Assembly (NCBI GenBank): GCA_041180805.1
Contig: JBEGQX010000084.1
Span: 1 to 49,023, forward strand
DNA: 49,023 bases
From: JBEGQX01 sp041180805
GTDB lineage: Bacteria; Planctomycetota; Planctomycetia; Gemmatales; Gemmataceae
Direction: 5' to 3'
A model generated the notes under the pieces. It was not told where the DNA came from. It made no database searches and worked only from the letters and a program-made list of their open reading frames with translations. A program made the position numbers and the translations under genes. Below are positions 17,743-27,038 of the stretch, one piece after another; within the stretch, counting starts at the first letter, position 1, and the number at the start of each line of letters is the position of its first letter.

Positions 17743-19038
17743 ATGGCTTACACCCACATCAAGGTTCCCCAGGGTGACAAGATTACCATCTCCAATGGCA
17801 AGCTGACCGTGCCAGACAGGCCGATAGTTCCCTTTATTGAGGGTGATGGCACCGGCCCGGACATCTGGCGTTCTTCGGTTCGTGTTCTGGATGCCGCCGT
17901 TGAGAAAGCCTATGGCGGAAAGAAAAAGATTTCCTGGGTGGAAGTCTACGCCGGCGAAAAAGCCTTCAAGCAATTCAACAACTGGCTGCCCGATGAATCC
18001 GTGGAAGCTTTCCGTGAATTCCTGGTGGGCATCAAGGGCCCTCTTACCACTCCCATTGGCGGTGGAATTCGTTCCCTTAATGTGGCGTTAAGGCAACTGC
18101 TGGATCTTTATGTCTGCTTGCGCCCCGTGCGTTGGTTCAAGGGTGTTCCCTCACCCGTGAAGAACCCGGGTAAAGTGGATATGGTCATCTTCCGTGAAAA
18201 TACCGAAGACATTTACGCAGGTATCGAGTTTGAACAGGGAACCGAGGCTAACGCCAAGTTCCTGAAACTCTTCAAGGAAAACTTCCCCAAGGAATTCTCC
18301 AAGATTCGCTTCCCTGAAACCACGGGTATCGGCATCAAGCCTGTTTCCCGCGAAGGCAGCGACCGCCTGATTCGCAGCGCGATTGAATACGCCATTATCA
18401 ACAAGCGCAAGAGCGTTACCCTGGTGCACAAGGGTAACATCATGAAGTACACCGAGGGTGCTTTCCGTAACTGGGGCTACGCGCTTGCAGAGACAGAATT
18501 TGCAGCGAAGACTTATACCTGGGATCAATGGGAAAAGACCAAGAAGGAAAAGGGCGAGGATGCCGCCAACCAGGAGCAGAAGTCCGCGCTGGCATCCGGC
18601 AAGATCCTTGTGAAGGATGCGATTGCCGACATTACCCTTCAGCAGGTACTTACCCGCCCTGATGAATTTGATGTGATTGCGACCCTGAACCTGAACGGTG
18701 ATTACCTTTCCGACGCGCTTGCCGCGCAGGTTGGTGGTATTGGTATCGCCCCCGGTGGAAACATCAATTACATCACCGGTCATGCCGTGTTTGAGGCCAC
18801 TCATGGAACCGCACCAAAGTACGCAAACCTCGATAGGGTCAACCCCGGTTCCGTGGTGCTTTCCGGTGAAATGATGCTTCGCTACATGGGTTGGACCGAG
18901 GCAGCCGACCTGATCATCAAAGGTATGGATGGTGCGATTGGCGCCAAGCAGGTCACCTATGACTTTGCCCGCCTGATGGAAGGCGCCAAGGAGATCAAGT
19001 GCAGCGAATTCGGCTCAGCCGTCATTGCGCACATGTAA
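17743..19038 (+). CDS. icd: NADP-dependent isocitrate dehydrogenase
   Basis: Icd oxidises isocitrate to 2-oxoglutarate and CO2 in the TCA cycle. The 431 residues align with the E. coli-type dimeric enzyme. Visible are GPLTTPIGGGIRSLNVALRQ (substrate loop; the Ser corresponds to the phosphorylated serine of E. coli), FRENTEDIYAGIE, HKGNIMKYTEGAF, and EATHGTAPKYANLDRVNPGS. The cofactor region has the Lys-Tyr of APKY and the Tyr and Arg of TYDFARL, the residues linked to NADP rather than NAD use. AGAGGA lies nine bases before the ATG. A hairpin terminator follows the stop. Confidence 0.96.
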   Translation: MAYTHIKVPQGDKITISNGKLTVPDRPIVPFIEGDGTGPDIWRSSVRVLDAAVEKAYGGKKKISWVEVYAGEKAFKQFNNWLPDESVEAFREFLVGIKGPLTTPIGGGIRSLNVALRQLLDLYVCLRPVRWFKGVPSPVKNPGKVDMVIFRENTEDIYAGIEFEQGTEANAKFLKLFKENFPKEFSKIRFPETTGIGIKPVSREGSDRLIRSAIEYAIINKRKSVTLVHKGNIMKYTEGAFRNWGYALAETEFAAKTYTWDQWEKTKKEKGEDAANQEQKSALASGKILVKDAIADITLQQVLTRPDEFDVIATLNLNGDYLSDALAAQVGGIGIAPGGNINYITGHAVFEATHGTAPKYANLDRVNPGSVVLSGEMMLRYMGWTEAADLIIKGMDGAIGAKQVTYDFARLMEGAKEIKCSEFGSAVIAHM

Positions 19039-19066
19039 TCCCTGTTGGCAGTTTCCAAACCACAAG

Positions 19067-19110
19067 AACATCGTCTTCCGCAATCATTCGGGGGACGATG
19101 TTTTATTTTG
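19067..19110. terminator. Bidirectional terminator between icd and amidohydrolase
   Basis: Arms AACATCGTC (19067-19075) and GACGATGTT (19094-19102) are a perfect nine-base stem that can extend inward through CCG/CGG. TTATTTT follows on the plus strand. It ends icd, and the same stem lies just past the stop of the convergent amidohydrolase gene. Confidence 0.8.
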
Positions 19111-20821
19111 CCTTGTGAACCTGTTTGCCTGCCACGAATGTTTCCAGACACTGGGTGGAGGCAATCTGGTCTTCCGGGCAGGTCAGTATATCGCGATCGA
19201 GCACGATGAAGTCTGCAAGTTTGCCTTTTTCGAGGGAACCGACCTCATTTTCCATGAACATCAGGTGAGCATTGTTCATGGTGTAGAAGCGGATGGCCTG
19301 CTCGCGGGTCAGTGCTTGTTCGGGCCTTAGCTTCTGTGGGAAGTATTTGCCCTTGCGAGTGATGGCCACGCTCATTCCCAGGAATGGGTTGTAAGGATTC
19401 ACCGATTTCAGCGAGTCGATGCGCTGCATGTGATCCGAGCCACCACCCACGATCCCACCCGCCTTGAAGATGCTTTGCAAAGGTTGGAAATACTCGAGGC
19501 GATCAACCCCGAATTGAGCGGCCAGGGTGTGGCTGTCCAGATAAAGCCATGCGGGTTGGATATCCGCGACAATTCCAACCCTTGGCATGGCTTCCACGGC
19601 TTCGCGACTCATGAAATTTGAATGGGTAATGCATGGCCTTGTGGCCCGAACGGGTTTGGTTTTGTTGACTTCCTCGTAAACACCCACCAGGGTTTCAACG
19701 GCTCCATCTCCCACGGTGTGTGCGGTGAATTGCATGCCTGCCTCCACCGTTGCCTGAACCATGCCCAGTAATTTTTCACGCGAAAGGAAAAGCAGGCCAC
19801 GATACTCGGGATCTTCGATGGAATAAATCTTGCTGATGCCCCAGGGTTTTTTCATATAGGCGCTGCCGGTGAGCATGCCACCATCCAGGAATATTTTTAC
19901 CCCGATGATATGGATGAATGGGTCGGGCTTGCGAAGCGGGTGCTGCGATAACTTGGTGATGGATGCTTGAAGTTTTTCCATAGGGTCCGAGGTTCCCATG
20001 GATACCGAAGCTGCCAGCCTTACAGTAAGCTTGTTTGTTTCCCTGAGTTTTTTGAAACGATTAAGCGAGGAATCTCCCGCGCCCCGATCCACAATTCCGG
20101 TTATACCAACACTGTTGTAATCCTTCAGCAGAAGTTCAAGCCTTTCAAGGTGGTCGTTTTCGTTGGGTTGTCTTTGGGAAGGCTGCGATGTTTTCACAAA
20201 GCGGGTACAGTTACGCAAAATGCCTGTCGGTTCGCCAGTCTTGACATCCTTCTCGATATAGCCAGCGCCCCCATCGTTTACCTTGAAGTCCTTGTCAATC
20301 TTGCACAATTTCAAAGCCAGCGAATTGATCGAGGCGTCCGGGCCTGTGGAATAGAGAACGGGGTGTTCCGGTGCTGCTGCATCCATCTCGGCCTTGGTTG
20401 GATAGCGCTGTTCTTTCAGACGGGTGATGAACACCTGCCTGAGCACGATCCATTCTCCCTTGGGTAGAACCTTCGCACGGGCTTTGATGTAGTCCAAAAC
20501 ATCCTGGATGGTTTCAAAATGTGGAATTGGGTGGTCGAACTCATGCATGGCCGCGCCCATGGGGTGAACATGGGAATCAATCAAACCTGGCAAAACCAGT
20601 TTGTCTGCCAGATCCCTTATCGTGGTTTTAGATCCCTTGTGCTTGAGAACCATTTCCATGGAACCCGTGGCAAGAATTTTTCCATCCTTGATGGCCATTG
20701 CCTCTGTGATGGTGAAGTTTTTATCCACAGTAGCCACTCTGGCATTGGTAATAATGAGGTCGGCATCCTGCGCCATCAGCATTCCCGGGAGGAACATCAT
20801 GCAAAGCAGGGTCTTGTTCAT
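19103..20821 (-). CDS. Exported YtcJ-like amidohydrolase
   Basis: The 572 residues start with a signal peptide (MNKTLLCMMFLPGMLMA). They then show the amidohydrolase family 3 pattern: ITNARVATVD, KLVLPGLIDSHVHPMGA with the metal-binding HxH, TAHTVGDGAV, ITHSNFMS, a late GGGSDHMQ Asp motif, and LEKGKLADFIVLD at the end. These are metal-dependent hydrolases of cyclic or linear amides; YtcJ-like members have poorly known substrates. Its start overlaps the stop of the GT87-like membrane protein gene by four bases, so the two are probably translationally coupled, although no shared function is obvious. Confidence 0.9.
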   Translation of the reverse strand: MNKTLLCMMFLPGMLMAQDADLIITNARVATVDKNFTITEAMAIKDGKILATGSMEMVLKHKGSKTTIRDLADKLVLPGLIDSHVHPMGAAMHEFDHPIPHFETIQDVLDYIKARAKVLPKGEWIVLRQVFITRLKEQRYPTKAEMDAAAPEHPVLYSTGPDASINSLALKLCKIDKDFKVNDGGAGYIEKDVKTGEPTGILRNCTRFVKTSQPSQRQPNENDHLERLELLLKDYNSVGITGIVDRGAGDSSLNRFKKLRETNKLTVRLAASVSMGTSDPMEKLQASITKLSQHPLRKPDPFIHIIGVKIFLDGGMLTGSAYMKKPWGISKIYSIEDPEYRGLLFLSREKLLGMVQATVEAGMQFTAHTVGDGAVETLVGVYEEVNKTKPVRATRPCITHSNFMSREAVEAMPRVGIVADIQPAWLYLDSHTLAAQFGVDRLEYFQPLQSIFKAGGIVGGGSDHMQRIDSLKSVNPYNPFLGMSVAITRKGKYFPQKLRPEQALTREQAIRFYTMNNAHLMFMENEVGSLEKGKLADFIVLDRDILTCPEDQIASTQCLETFVAGKQVHKAK

Positions 20822-21726
20822 GGGATTGGTTCCTTTTTTAAATCAACTTTCATGGGTGCTGGTGGGAATAAAACCATCCACAAGGTGGGAAGGTAAAGAA
20901 ATAGTAACAGGTAGGGTTCCGCAGGCAAAAGGTTTTGATAGCGCAGGCTAATCAAAAAATAACCCATCCATGAGGAAAGGGTTAATACCAGAATTCTGGT
21001 CCGAGTTTGGGGTAAAGCCCATAGTAATAACTGGTCATAGAAGAATCGTTGCTGGGGGCAAATGCACAGGCTAAGAAAAAACCAACTTTGTTTATCACGC
21101 CAGCGCAGCATGGCAAGGGCCAGCAATGGTCCCGCCCAAGTAAGCATGGGTATGAACCCTTTGTATGGGCCAAGGCTGGAAAACCACCGTATGGGCCAGG
21201 TTGGCATGAAAATTAGTGAAACCATAACCAGCAACAAACATGGAATGATGTAACGCAGGCGGAAGGTGAAACGGGTCAAGATTGGAAGAGCGATATTAGG
21301 TTTGCCCAGTACCAAAAAAGAGAGTGCAGGGCAGTAGTACGCCAGCAGCAGTATGGGAGACCATTGGGCCGATTTGATGGCCAGCAGGAAACATGGGTTA
21401 AGAAACAAAAGGATACGCCAGTAAGGTTCCCGGGTAATAATGAAAAAAGCCAGGGTTCCGCTTGCCAGCCCCACAACCAGCAGCAACCCAAGATTGCCCG
21501 GGAGGAAACTGAATGGCATGACCAGAATGGCAGATGTCAAAGGGTAGGGAATCAGGAATGCTGAAGGTTCATGGCGGTAGGGATTCTGTCCATGGATCAG
21601 GTCTTGGGCTGCATGAAAGGACCAGTCCAAATCCACAAGGCTATTATCAAGCGTAGGTTTGTTCCAATGGCAATAGATTGCGCAAAGAAAGCCCAAGCAC
21701 AAAGAAAGAAAAATCCTGGGAAACAT
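20818..21726 (-). CDS. Multi-pass membrane protein, GT87/GT-C glycosyltransferase-like
   Basis: The 302 residues are mostly hydrophobic, with about eight transmembrane segments. Near the N-terminus the segment DLDWSFHAAQDLIHGQNPY, followed by PYPLTSAILVMPFSFLP, resembles the extracytoplasmic loop of GT87-type polyprenol-phosphate-mannose mannosyltransferases (DUF2029). The aspartates there would be the catalytic candidates. The protein is shorter than typical GT87 members, so it may be a divergent or reduced form. It overlaps the amidohydrolase gene by four bases. Confidence 0.65.
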   Translation of the reverse strand: MFPRIFLSLCLGFLCAIYCHWNKPTLDNSLVDLDWSFHAAQDLIHGQNPYRHEPSAFLIPYPLTSAILVMPFSFLPGNLGLLLVVGLASGTLAFFIITREPYWRILLFLNPCFLLAIKSAQWSPILLLAYYCPALSFLVLGKPNIALPILTRFTFRLRYIIPCLLLVMVSLIFMPTWPIRWFSSLGPYKGFIPMLTWAGPLLALAMLRWRDKQSWFFLSLCICPQQRFFYDQLLLWALPQTRTRILVLTLSSWMGYFLISLRYQNLLPAEPYLLLFLYLPTLWMVLFPPAPMKVDLKKEPIP

Positions 21727-21793
21727 GAGAATATCCGCAGGCCTGAACTCTAAACCGGAGTGAAAATAGCTTGGGAGTTCAGGAAAAAGAAGG

Positions 21794-21868
21794 TAGCGGC
21801 GACTGGATTTGAACCAGCGACACGCGGCTTATGAAGCCGCTGCTCTAACCGGGCTGAGCTACGCCGCC
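21794..21868 (-). tRNA. tRNA-Met (anticodon CAT), elongator type
   Basis: The minus strand folds as a cloverleaf: acceptor GGCGGCG with CGCCGCT (G1-U72 wobble at the end), D-stem GCTC/GAGC, and anticodon stem GCGGC/GCCGC around TTCATAA. The anticodon CAT is at 21831-21833. The T-arm carries GGTTCAAATCC. The three G-C pairs at the base of the anticodon stem typical of initiator tRNA are absent, so this is elongator Met. A lysidine-modified tRNA-Ile cannot be excluded by eye. CCA is not encoded. Confidence 0.92.
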
Positions 21869-21932
21869 ATGATTTTGCAGCCAAATGCTGACAAGAATAT
21901 TTTGCTAAAAATCCCGCCTGAAACAAGGGGGG

Positions 21933-23153
21933 TTAATCGATTCTCTTTTTCTGCCTGCCCAGAGGGCTTTTTCCCGTATTTTCGATCAAAAGGCCCCTTT
22001 GGATTGCCTTTGGACCAAACTTTTCCTTGATGGCATCCACTGTGGTATCCACCCCGGTTTGCTTCTGGTTTTCCTCGGTATCAAACAGGCTGCCTTGTAC
22101 CTGACCCGGGCGGGCCAGACGGCTTGCCCCAACACTCAACAGCCTTGCCGGCAAAAGATCTTGCTTAAGAAGTTGTTCCAGCAAAGTCTGGGCTTCTTTC
22201 CAAAGAAGTAGGGTTTGATCGATTGGTTCTGCAAGGGTTCGTGAACAGCTTTTGGTGGTAAAATCCGAGGATCTTAACTTTACCTCCAGTACCATTGCTT
22301 TGCATTCCTTGCGGCGAAGCCTGCCCCCGAGGTGTTCCACCAACCCGAAGAGTATTTCCCTGAGGGAATCCGGGTCATCAATATCCTGGGCGAAAGTGGT
22401 ATCCGTACTTATTGATTTTGCAACTCGATCCGGGGTGACGTCGCGGGAGTCTTTTCCGTTTGCCAGTTCCCACAAATGATGGGCCCAGTCGCCGAAGGCC
22501 TCTTGCAGGGCGAGAGGGTTGGATTGTGCGATTTGGCCTATCGTCCGGTACCCCAGCGCATGCAAACGTGCCTCGGCTTTCCTGCCCACCCCCCATATTT
22601 TTCCCACAGGCAGGGGATGCAATATTTCGGGAATCTTTTCCAACGGTAATACCACAAACCCATCGGGCTTTTTCAGATCACTTGCAAGCTTTGCCAGGAA
22701 CTTGTTCGGGGCCACCCCCACCGAGGCAGTGAGTTTTGTCTCGTGGAAAATATCCTCCTTGATTTTTCTTCCAATTTCCTCGGGAGTGCCAAACAGGGCT
22801 TCACTACCATGAACATCCAGGAAGGCTTCATCGCTGCTGAGGGGTTCCACGATTGGCGTGTATCGGTGAAAAATTTCCCGGATGATCTTGCTGAAAAACG
22901 CATAGCGTTCGAAACGCACGGGTAAAAAGATTCCCTGGGGGCACAGCTTTTGCGCCGTTCGCAAGGGCATGGCACTATGAACACCAAAAACACGGGCTTC
23001 GTAGGATGCGGCACTTACCACACCCCGGCCACCCGGCCTGCCACCCACAATCACCGGTTTCCCTTTAAGTTCCGGCCTATCCAATTGCTCCACCGATGCG
23101 AAGAACGCATCCATGTCCACATGCAGGATCGTGTTACCCTGCGGTTTTTCCAT
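21933..23153 (-). CDS. dinB: DNA polymerase IV (Y-family translesion polymerase)
   Basis: DinB copies past damaged bases without proofreading. The 406 residues include the catalytic blocks HVDMDAFFASVEQ (Asp13) and PLSSDEAFLDV (Asp108, Glu109), YEARVFGVHSAMPLRTA, the helix-hairpin-helix region GKIWGVGRKAEARLHALG, and the little-finger domain. Near the C-terminus QGSLFD resembles a beta-clamp-binding motif. The gene starts five bases after the stop of the YjbQ family gene, so it is likely its downstream partner. No LexA-like operator was recognised upstream. Confidence 0.95.
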   Translation of the reverse strand: MEKPQGNTILHVDMDAFFASVEQLDRPELKGKPVIVGGRPGGRGVVSAASYEARVFGVHSAMPLRTAQKLCPQGIFLPVRFERYAFFSKIIREIFHRYTPIVEPLSSDEAFLDVHGSEALFGTPEEIGRKIKEDIFHETKLTASVGVAPNKFLAKLASDLKKPDGFVVLPLEKIPEILHPLPVGKIWGVGRKAEARLHALGYRTIGQIAQSNPLALQEAFGDWAHHLWELANGKDSRDVTPDRVAKSISTDTTFAQDIDDPDSLREILFGLVEHLGGRLRRKECKAMVLEVKLRSSDFTTKSCSRTLAEPIDQTLLLWKEAQTLLEQLLKQDLLPARLLSVGASRLARPGQVQGSLFDTEENQKQTGVDTTVDAIKEKFGPKAIQRGLLIENTGKSPLGRQKKRID

Positions 23154-23158
23154 GCAAA

Positions 23159-23581
23159 TTACTCCCCGATGATCTTGACCAGCACCCGCTTGGGGCGGTG
23201 GCCATCAAATTCGCCGTAGAAGATTTGTTCCCAAGGTCCGAAATCAAGTTTACCTTTGGTGATGGCAACAACGACTTCCCGACCCATGATTTGCCTTTTC
23301 ATGTGGGCATCGGCATTATCTTCGCCGGTGCGGTTGTGATGGTAGCGTTGGGGCGATTCATCAAAGGGAGCGAGTTGTTCAAGCCATTTTTTGTAATCAT
23401 GATGCAAGCCCGGTTCATCATCGTTAATAAACACAGACGCGGTTATGTGCATGGCATTCACCAGTACCAAGCCTTCCTGAACCTGACTTTGAATAACAAT
23501 TTCGCGCACCTGTGGGGTGATGTTTACAAAACCCATGCGTTCTGGAATTTGAAAGGATAGATATTGGGTGGTGGATTTCAT
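23159..23581 (-). CDS. YjbQ family protein (UPF0047, secondary thiamine-phosphate synthase-like)
   Basis: The ATG at 23581 gives 140 residues, the usual family length; a start at 23638 would add 19 poorly conserved residues. Family blocks are FVNITPQVREIV, GLVLVNAMHITASVFINDDEPGL, RYHHNRTGEDNADAHMKRQIMGREV and LDFGPWEQIFYGEFDGHRPKRVLVKI. The conserved His, Asn and Glu residues could form a catalytic or metal site. Weak thiamine-phosphate synthase activity has been reported for homologues, but the true role is unsettled. It is five bases upstream of dinB. Confidence 0.92.
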   Translation of the reverse strand: MKSTTQYLSFQIPERMGFVNITPQVREIVIQSQVQEGLVLVNAMHITASVFINDDEPGLHHDYKKWLEQLAPFDESPQRYHHNRTGEDNADAHMKRQIMGREVVVAITKGKLDFGPWEQIFYGEFDGHRPKRVLVKIIGE

Positions 23582-23700
23582 GGAAAAGCCCGGAATGTCT
23601 GATAAGATCAGTATGTTGAAGACTGTCCATTCGATCATAGCGGTTGGAAAAGTTTATATCCAGTCTGGCAGAATAATTGGGGTTTCAGGCACTTTTCGTG

Positions 23701-24555
23701 ATGTACCATTTTGAGGGGAACTTGCTTTCGAAAGACCGGCTTCGCCTTTATTGGCAAGGCTGGCAACCCAATCGTCAGGCGAGGGCTGTGATCTGGTGCG
23801 TTCATGGCCTTAGTGATCATAGCGGCCGTTACGAGCATGTCGCCAGCAGGCTGGAAGCCCGGGATTTTGCCGTTTATGGTTTTGATCGCAGGGGGTGTGG
23901 CAAATCGGAAGGGCCGCGCGGCCATTGCCCTTCCTACGATATGCTGATCGATGATATGCGAATCTTTTACTGCGAACTGCAGAAGATTCATCCAGATGCG
24001 CCAATCCTATTATTCGGGCTTAGCCTGGGTGCGCAACTTTCCCTGGCATATTCCATGAATTACCCCCAAAGCGTGCAGGGAGTGATTGCCCTTTCGCCGT
24101 GGCTTACCCTTCCGTTCAAGTTGCCTTGGTGGATGGAAAATCTTGCGAACACACTGAATGTGGTGGCCCCCAGTGTTTCCATGGACAACAGACTGAACAT
24201 TTCCGACCTTTCCCGGAACGAGGAATTCATTGAGGATTTTCGCAAGGATCCCCTGGTGCATCGTAAGATTTCCGCACGCATGTATTTGCAGTGTTCCAAG
24301 GCAGCGCAGAGACTTTTGAAGAATCCCCAGGTGCTTGAAACCCCCACGCTGTTGATTCATGGGGATGCGGACAAGATCACATCGGTGGAGGGTTCCCGGC
24401 AGTTTGCACAGATGGCCCCCTCAACACTGATGGATTATGTGGAAGTACCCGGGGGAAGGCATGTCTTGCTGCAGGATGCGTCTTCCGAGGAAACATGGGT
24501 AGCCATTGAAAAATGGCTTTCCGAACAAGTTCCATACCGCGAATCGAATGCATAA
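23701..24555 (+). CDS. Alpha/beta hydrolase, monoacylglycerol lipase-like
   Basis: The start chosen is the ATG at 23701 (284 residues); an in-frame TTG lies at 23677, and neither has a clear ribosome site. The sequence shows IWCVHGLSDHSGRYEHVA (oxyanion-hole HG), GYDRRGxG-like FDRRGCGKSEGPRG, nucleophile elbow GLSLGAQ (Ser about 108), acid in IHGDADKITS and base in GGRHVLL. The pattern fits the serine aminopeptidase S33/monoglyceride lipase group. No signal peptide, so probably cytoplasmic, acting on monoglycerides or other esters. It is divergent from the YjbQ gene. Confidence 0.9.
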   Translation: MYHFEGNLLSKDRLRLYWQGWQPNRQARAVIWCVHGLSDHSGRYEHVASRLEARDFAVYGFDRRGCGKSEGPRGHCPSYDMLIDDMRIFYCELQKIHPDAPILLFGLSLGAQLSLAYSMNYPQSVQGVIALSPWLTLPFKLPWWMENLANTLNVVAPSVSMDNRLNISDLSRNEEFIEDFRKDPLVHRKISARMYLQCSKAAQRLLKNPQVLETPTLLIHGDADKITSVEGSRQFAQMAPSTLMDYVEVPGGRHVLLQDASSEETWVAIEKWLSEQVPYRESNA

Positions 24556-24563
24556 AAACAACA

Positions 24564-24599
24564 AAGCCCCGATGCCACCGTGAGGTGTATCGAGGCCTT
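24564..24599. terminator. Hairpin between convergent hydrolase and PDZ genes
   Basis: The outer arms (near AAGCCCCGAT and ATCGAGGCCTT) pair with one mismatch and a bulge. Inside, CACC/GGTG closes on a GTGA tetraloop of GNRA type. A-rich sequence precedes it, but no clean T-run follows, so it is a probable but imperfect terminator. Confidence 0.5.
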
Positions 24600-24622
24600 G
24601 CTGGAACGCTTTACGGTAAAAA

Positions 24623-25141
24623 TTAGCCGGGCAATCCTGTTCCTGGATTAACCGGGGCCAGGATGGCGCCAGGAGGCAGTCCAACAGGGCCGGGGGGCAG
24701 GGCAGGCATCGGCGGGGCAACGGGTGCGCTCAGGGGCACGATATCCCCTTCAATTCCAAGCCTGGCAAAAATATGGCGAACTTCCCTCATCTTCACCAAG
24801 CCGGTGTTACCTTCGAAGTAGGTAATCTTGGTGCTTACTGAGGAGGCACGAAGCAGTGAATTGAATTCACCTTCATTATGGAAAGGTTTGCCATTTACCT
24901 GAATGATCACATCGGTGTTTTTGAAACCGGCTCTGTCGGCCGCAAACCCATTGGTAATATGCTTGATTTTGTAACCGACCTGCTGCCCGGGAATATTGGC
25001 TGAAGGATCAAAAGAATAAGCCGGCCTAGGCTGATTGGGTGTTTTGAAATTTGCAGGTGCGGAAACCACCTGTGCCTTTGCAAGCATTGCCATTCCCAAC
25101 AATCCCATCAGACTTAAAGAAAAACGGTACGCGGTAAGCAT
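24623..25141 (-). CDS. Exported PDZ-domain protein
   Basis: The ATG at 25141 (172 residues) has AGAGGTG six bases upstream, which decides the start over a position at 25174. A signal peptide is visible (LTAYRFSLSLMGLLGMAMLAKA). Residues about 45-125 form a PDZ-like domain: YKIKHITNGFAADRAGFKNTDVIIQVNGKPFHN. The C-terminal 40 residues are Pro/Gly/Ala-rich and probably disordered. No protease domain is present, so it may act as a binding or scaffold protein in the periplasm. It is convergent with the hydrolase gene. Confidence 0.8.
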   Translation of the reverse strand: MLTAYRFSLSLMGLLGMAMLAKAQVVSAPANFKTPNQPRPAYSFDPSANIPGQQVGYKIKHITNGFAADRAGFKNTDVIIQVNGKPFHNEGEFNSLLRASSVSTKITYFEGNTGLVKMREVRHIFARLGIEGDIVPLSAPVAPPMPALPPGPVGLPPGAILAPVNPGTGLPG

Positions 25142-25427
25142 GATGAACACCTCTTGAATTTTCCCTGTTCGCATTCCCTATTTGATTATTCGCAGATTGG
25201 GATTTGAATTGAATCGCATCTTGAGAAAAAACTTCGAAGATTCAAAAATTGCTGATAAATGGTAAGGGTGGAAACATTTAAACTGGCAAGTTGCGGGCTT
25301 TGATGAGAACAGGGATCCGCAGTACCGAAAAATGGACACCTGTTCTTTTCCTTTTCCAAGCACAAACTAATCAGTTATAACCGTGAAATTCGGCCTATCT
25401 TTACTTTTTGAAAGGGAGCTTTTGCAC

Positions 25428-25739
25428 ATGTATGACATGAAAAAACTGGAAGCATTGAAGAAGATGCCCCAACTGGTTCCGGATTCTTACGCCACTTATA
25501 GAGAATTCAGCCGACAGGTGATGCGTGAAGGCGCCATACCTGTAAAGTACAAGGAATTGATTGCGTTGGGTGTGGCCATGACCACCCAATGTACCTATTG
25601 CCTGGAAATTCATAGGGAAAAAGCCAAGGCTGCTGGAGTTACGGAACAAGAAATTGCCGAGACTATTATGATTGCAGGCCTGCTAAGGTTGGGAGCGGCG
25701 GTGACTCATGGTGCCCATTGCCTGGAACATCCACAGTAG
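25428..25739 (+). CDS. Carboxymuconolactone decarboxylase (AhpD-like) family protein
   Basis: The ATG at 25428 (103 residues) has GGGAG nine bases upstream; an in-frame GTG at 25383 is less likely. The protein shows the AhpD-like fold pattern: KYKELIALGVAMTTQCTYCLEIHREKAKAAGVTEQEIAETIMIAG. The CTYC motif followed by His is typical of AhpD-type peroxidase or disulfide reductase activity rather than lactone decarboxylation. It starts 287 bases from the divergent PDZ gene, in a gap with no other feature seen. It lies 24 bases upstream of the FAD oxidoreductase gene and is probably co-transcribed. Confidence 0.9.
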   Translation: MYDMKKLEALKKMPQLVPDSYATYREFSRQVMREGAIPVKYKELIALGVAMTTQCTYCLEIHREKAKAAGVTEQEIAETIMIAGLLRLGAAVTHGAHCLEHPQ

Positions 25740-25763
25740 GTTTTTTAATAGATTGGGTGACTC

Positions 25764-27014
25764 ATGCCAGAACAGGTGGATGTTGCGATCATTGGCGCTG
25801 GCATGAGCGGGCTTTGCTGCGGATTGGCACTGCAAAAGCGTGGAAAATCATTTCGCATTTACGAGGCACAAGACAAGCCCGGCGGAAGAGTCGCGACGGA
25901 AAACTACCAGGGTTTCAAGCTTGATCACGGTTTTCAGGTCCTGCACTCTGCGTATCCGGAAGCCAGATTGCAGATCGATTACAAAGCATTGAAGCTTTGT
26001 AATTTTTATCCTGGTTCCCTGGTTCGATACAACAAGCGTTTTTACAAGCTTGCGGATCCATTCAAAAAACCATTTGCCGCGCTTAAGGGTATCTTTTCAC
26101 CCATAGGTACTTTTCGTGACAAACTATTAGTTGCCGAACTTCGCAGGCAGCTTGTAGCAACTTCGGAAGATGGGTTATTGGATATTTCCGAGCATACAAC
26201 ATGGAAACGGTTGGTAAATTTTGGCTTTACCCAATCGATGATAGACAGGTTTTTCAGACCATTCCTTAAGGGGATTTTTCTTGAGGATGAGTTGCGCACC
26301 AGCAGCAGGTTCTTTGATTTTATTTTTCGAATGATGTCCCTGGGTGATGCCAGCCTGCCTTCCAACGGCATGTCAGAAATTCCTCAACAGTTGGCGGCAG
26401 GTATTCCATCACAGAATATTTTGTATCGAAAGACTGTGCTTCAACTTAAAGAAAATTGCCTAACACTTGATTCGGGGGAAAAGGTTCTCGCAAAAAAAAT
26501 GGTGCTGGCCACCAGCCAGGATCGTGCATGTTCTTTGCTTGGCAAAAGCAACCGTCCCGAAATGAAAAAAGTTACCACCATGTATTTTGCCACCAAGGTT
26601 AGCCCGTTGTCTGAACCGATCTTATGCCTGAATGGTGACTCCGATGGTCCAGTGATGAATCTATGCGTACCCAGCCTGGTTGTTCCGGGATATGCCCCGG
26701 AAGGTATGCATCTTGTCTCTTGTTCGATTCTTGGAACACCTGAATTGTCTGCCGAGGAATTGATTTTGAATGTCAGACAGCAGATGAAAGGCTGGTTTGG
26801 CCAACAGGTGGAGGCGTGGGATCATTTGAAAACATATTGCGTGACCCATGCACTGCCGGAACAGGCGGCACCCACGAATTTCCCCCAGGAAGGTTATGCC
26901 ATGGTGGGGGATTCTAAATACGCGTGTGGTGATTATTTTGGCGTGGCATCCGTCCAGACAGCGATGCGTTCGGGGCGGTTATTGGGCGAGAAAATTGCCC
27001 TTGAAATTAGCTAA
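25764..27014 (+). CDS. FAD-dependent amine oxidase/protoporphyrinogen oxidase-like protein
   Basis: The 416 residues begin with a Rossmann dinucleotide-binding motif, VDVAIIGAGMSGLCCGLAL, then YEAQDKPGGRVATENYQGFKLDHGFQVL. These are the FAD-binding features of the NAD(P)-binding amine oxidase/phytoene desaturase superfamily. The C-terminus has the second FAD-contact region (YACGDYFGVASVQTAMRSGRLLGEKIA). Homologues in bacteria are poorly characterised and may act on amines, carotenoids or quinol-like substrates. No signal peptide. The preceding AhpD-like gene may handle related redox chemistry. Confidence 0.88.
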   Translation: MPEQVDVAIIGAGMSGLCCGLALQKRGKSFRIYEAQDKPGGRVATENYQGFKLDHGFQVLHSAYPEARLQIDYKALKLCNFYPGSLVRYNKRFYKLADPFKKPFAALKGIFSPIGTFRDKLLVAELRRQLVATSEDGLLDISEHTTWKRLVNFGFTQSMIDRFFRPFLKGIFLEDELRTSSRFFDFIFRMMSLGDASLPSNGMSEIPQQLAAGIPSQNILYRKTVLQLKENCLTLDSGEKVLAKKMVLATSQDRACSLLGKSNRPEMKKVTTMYFATKVSPLSEPILCLNGDSDGPVMNLCVPSLVVPGYAPEGMHLVSCSILGTPELSAEELILNVRQQMKGWFGQQVEAWDHLKTYCVTHALPEQAAPTNFPQEGYAMVGDSKYACGDYFGVASVQTAMRSGRLLGEKIALEIS

Positions 27015-27038
27015 AGTCCCTTTGTTTAAGCCGTTTAA

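Noticed and set aside
21794..21868. Initiator tRNA-fMet
   Set aside because: The anticodon stem lacks the three consecutive G-C pairs of initiators, and position 1-72 is a G-U pair.
23582..23700. LexA/SOS operator upstream of the YjbQ-dinB pair
   Set aside because: No convincing LexA-like box was seen on either strand.
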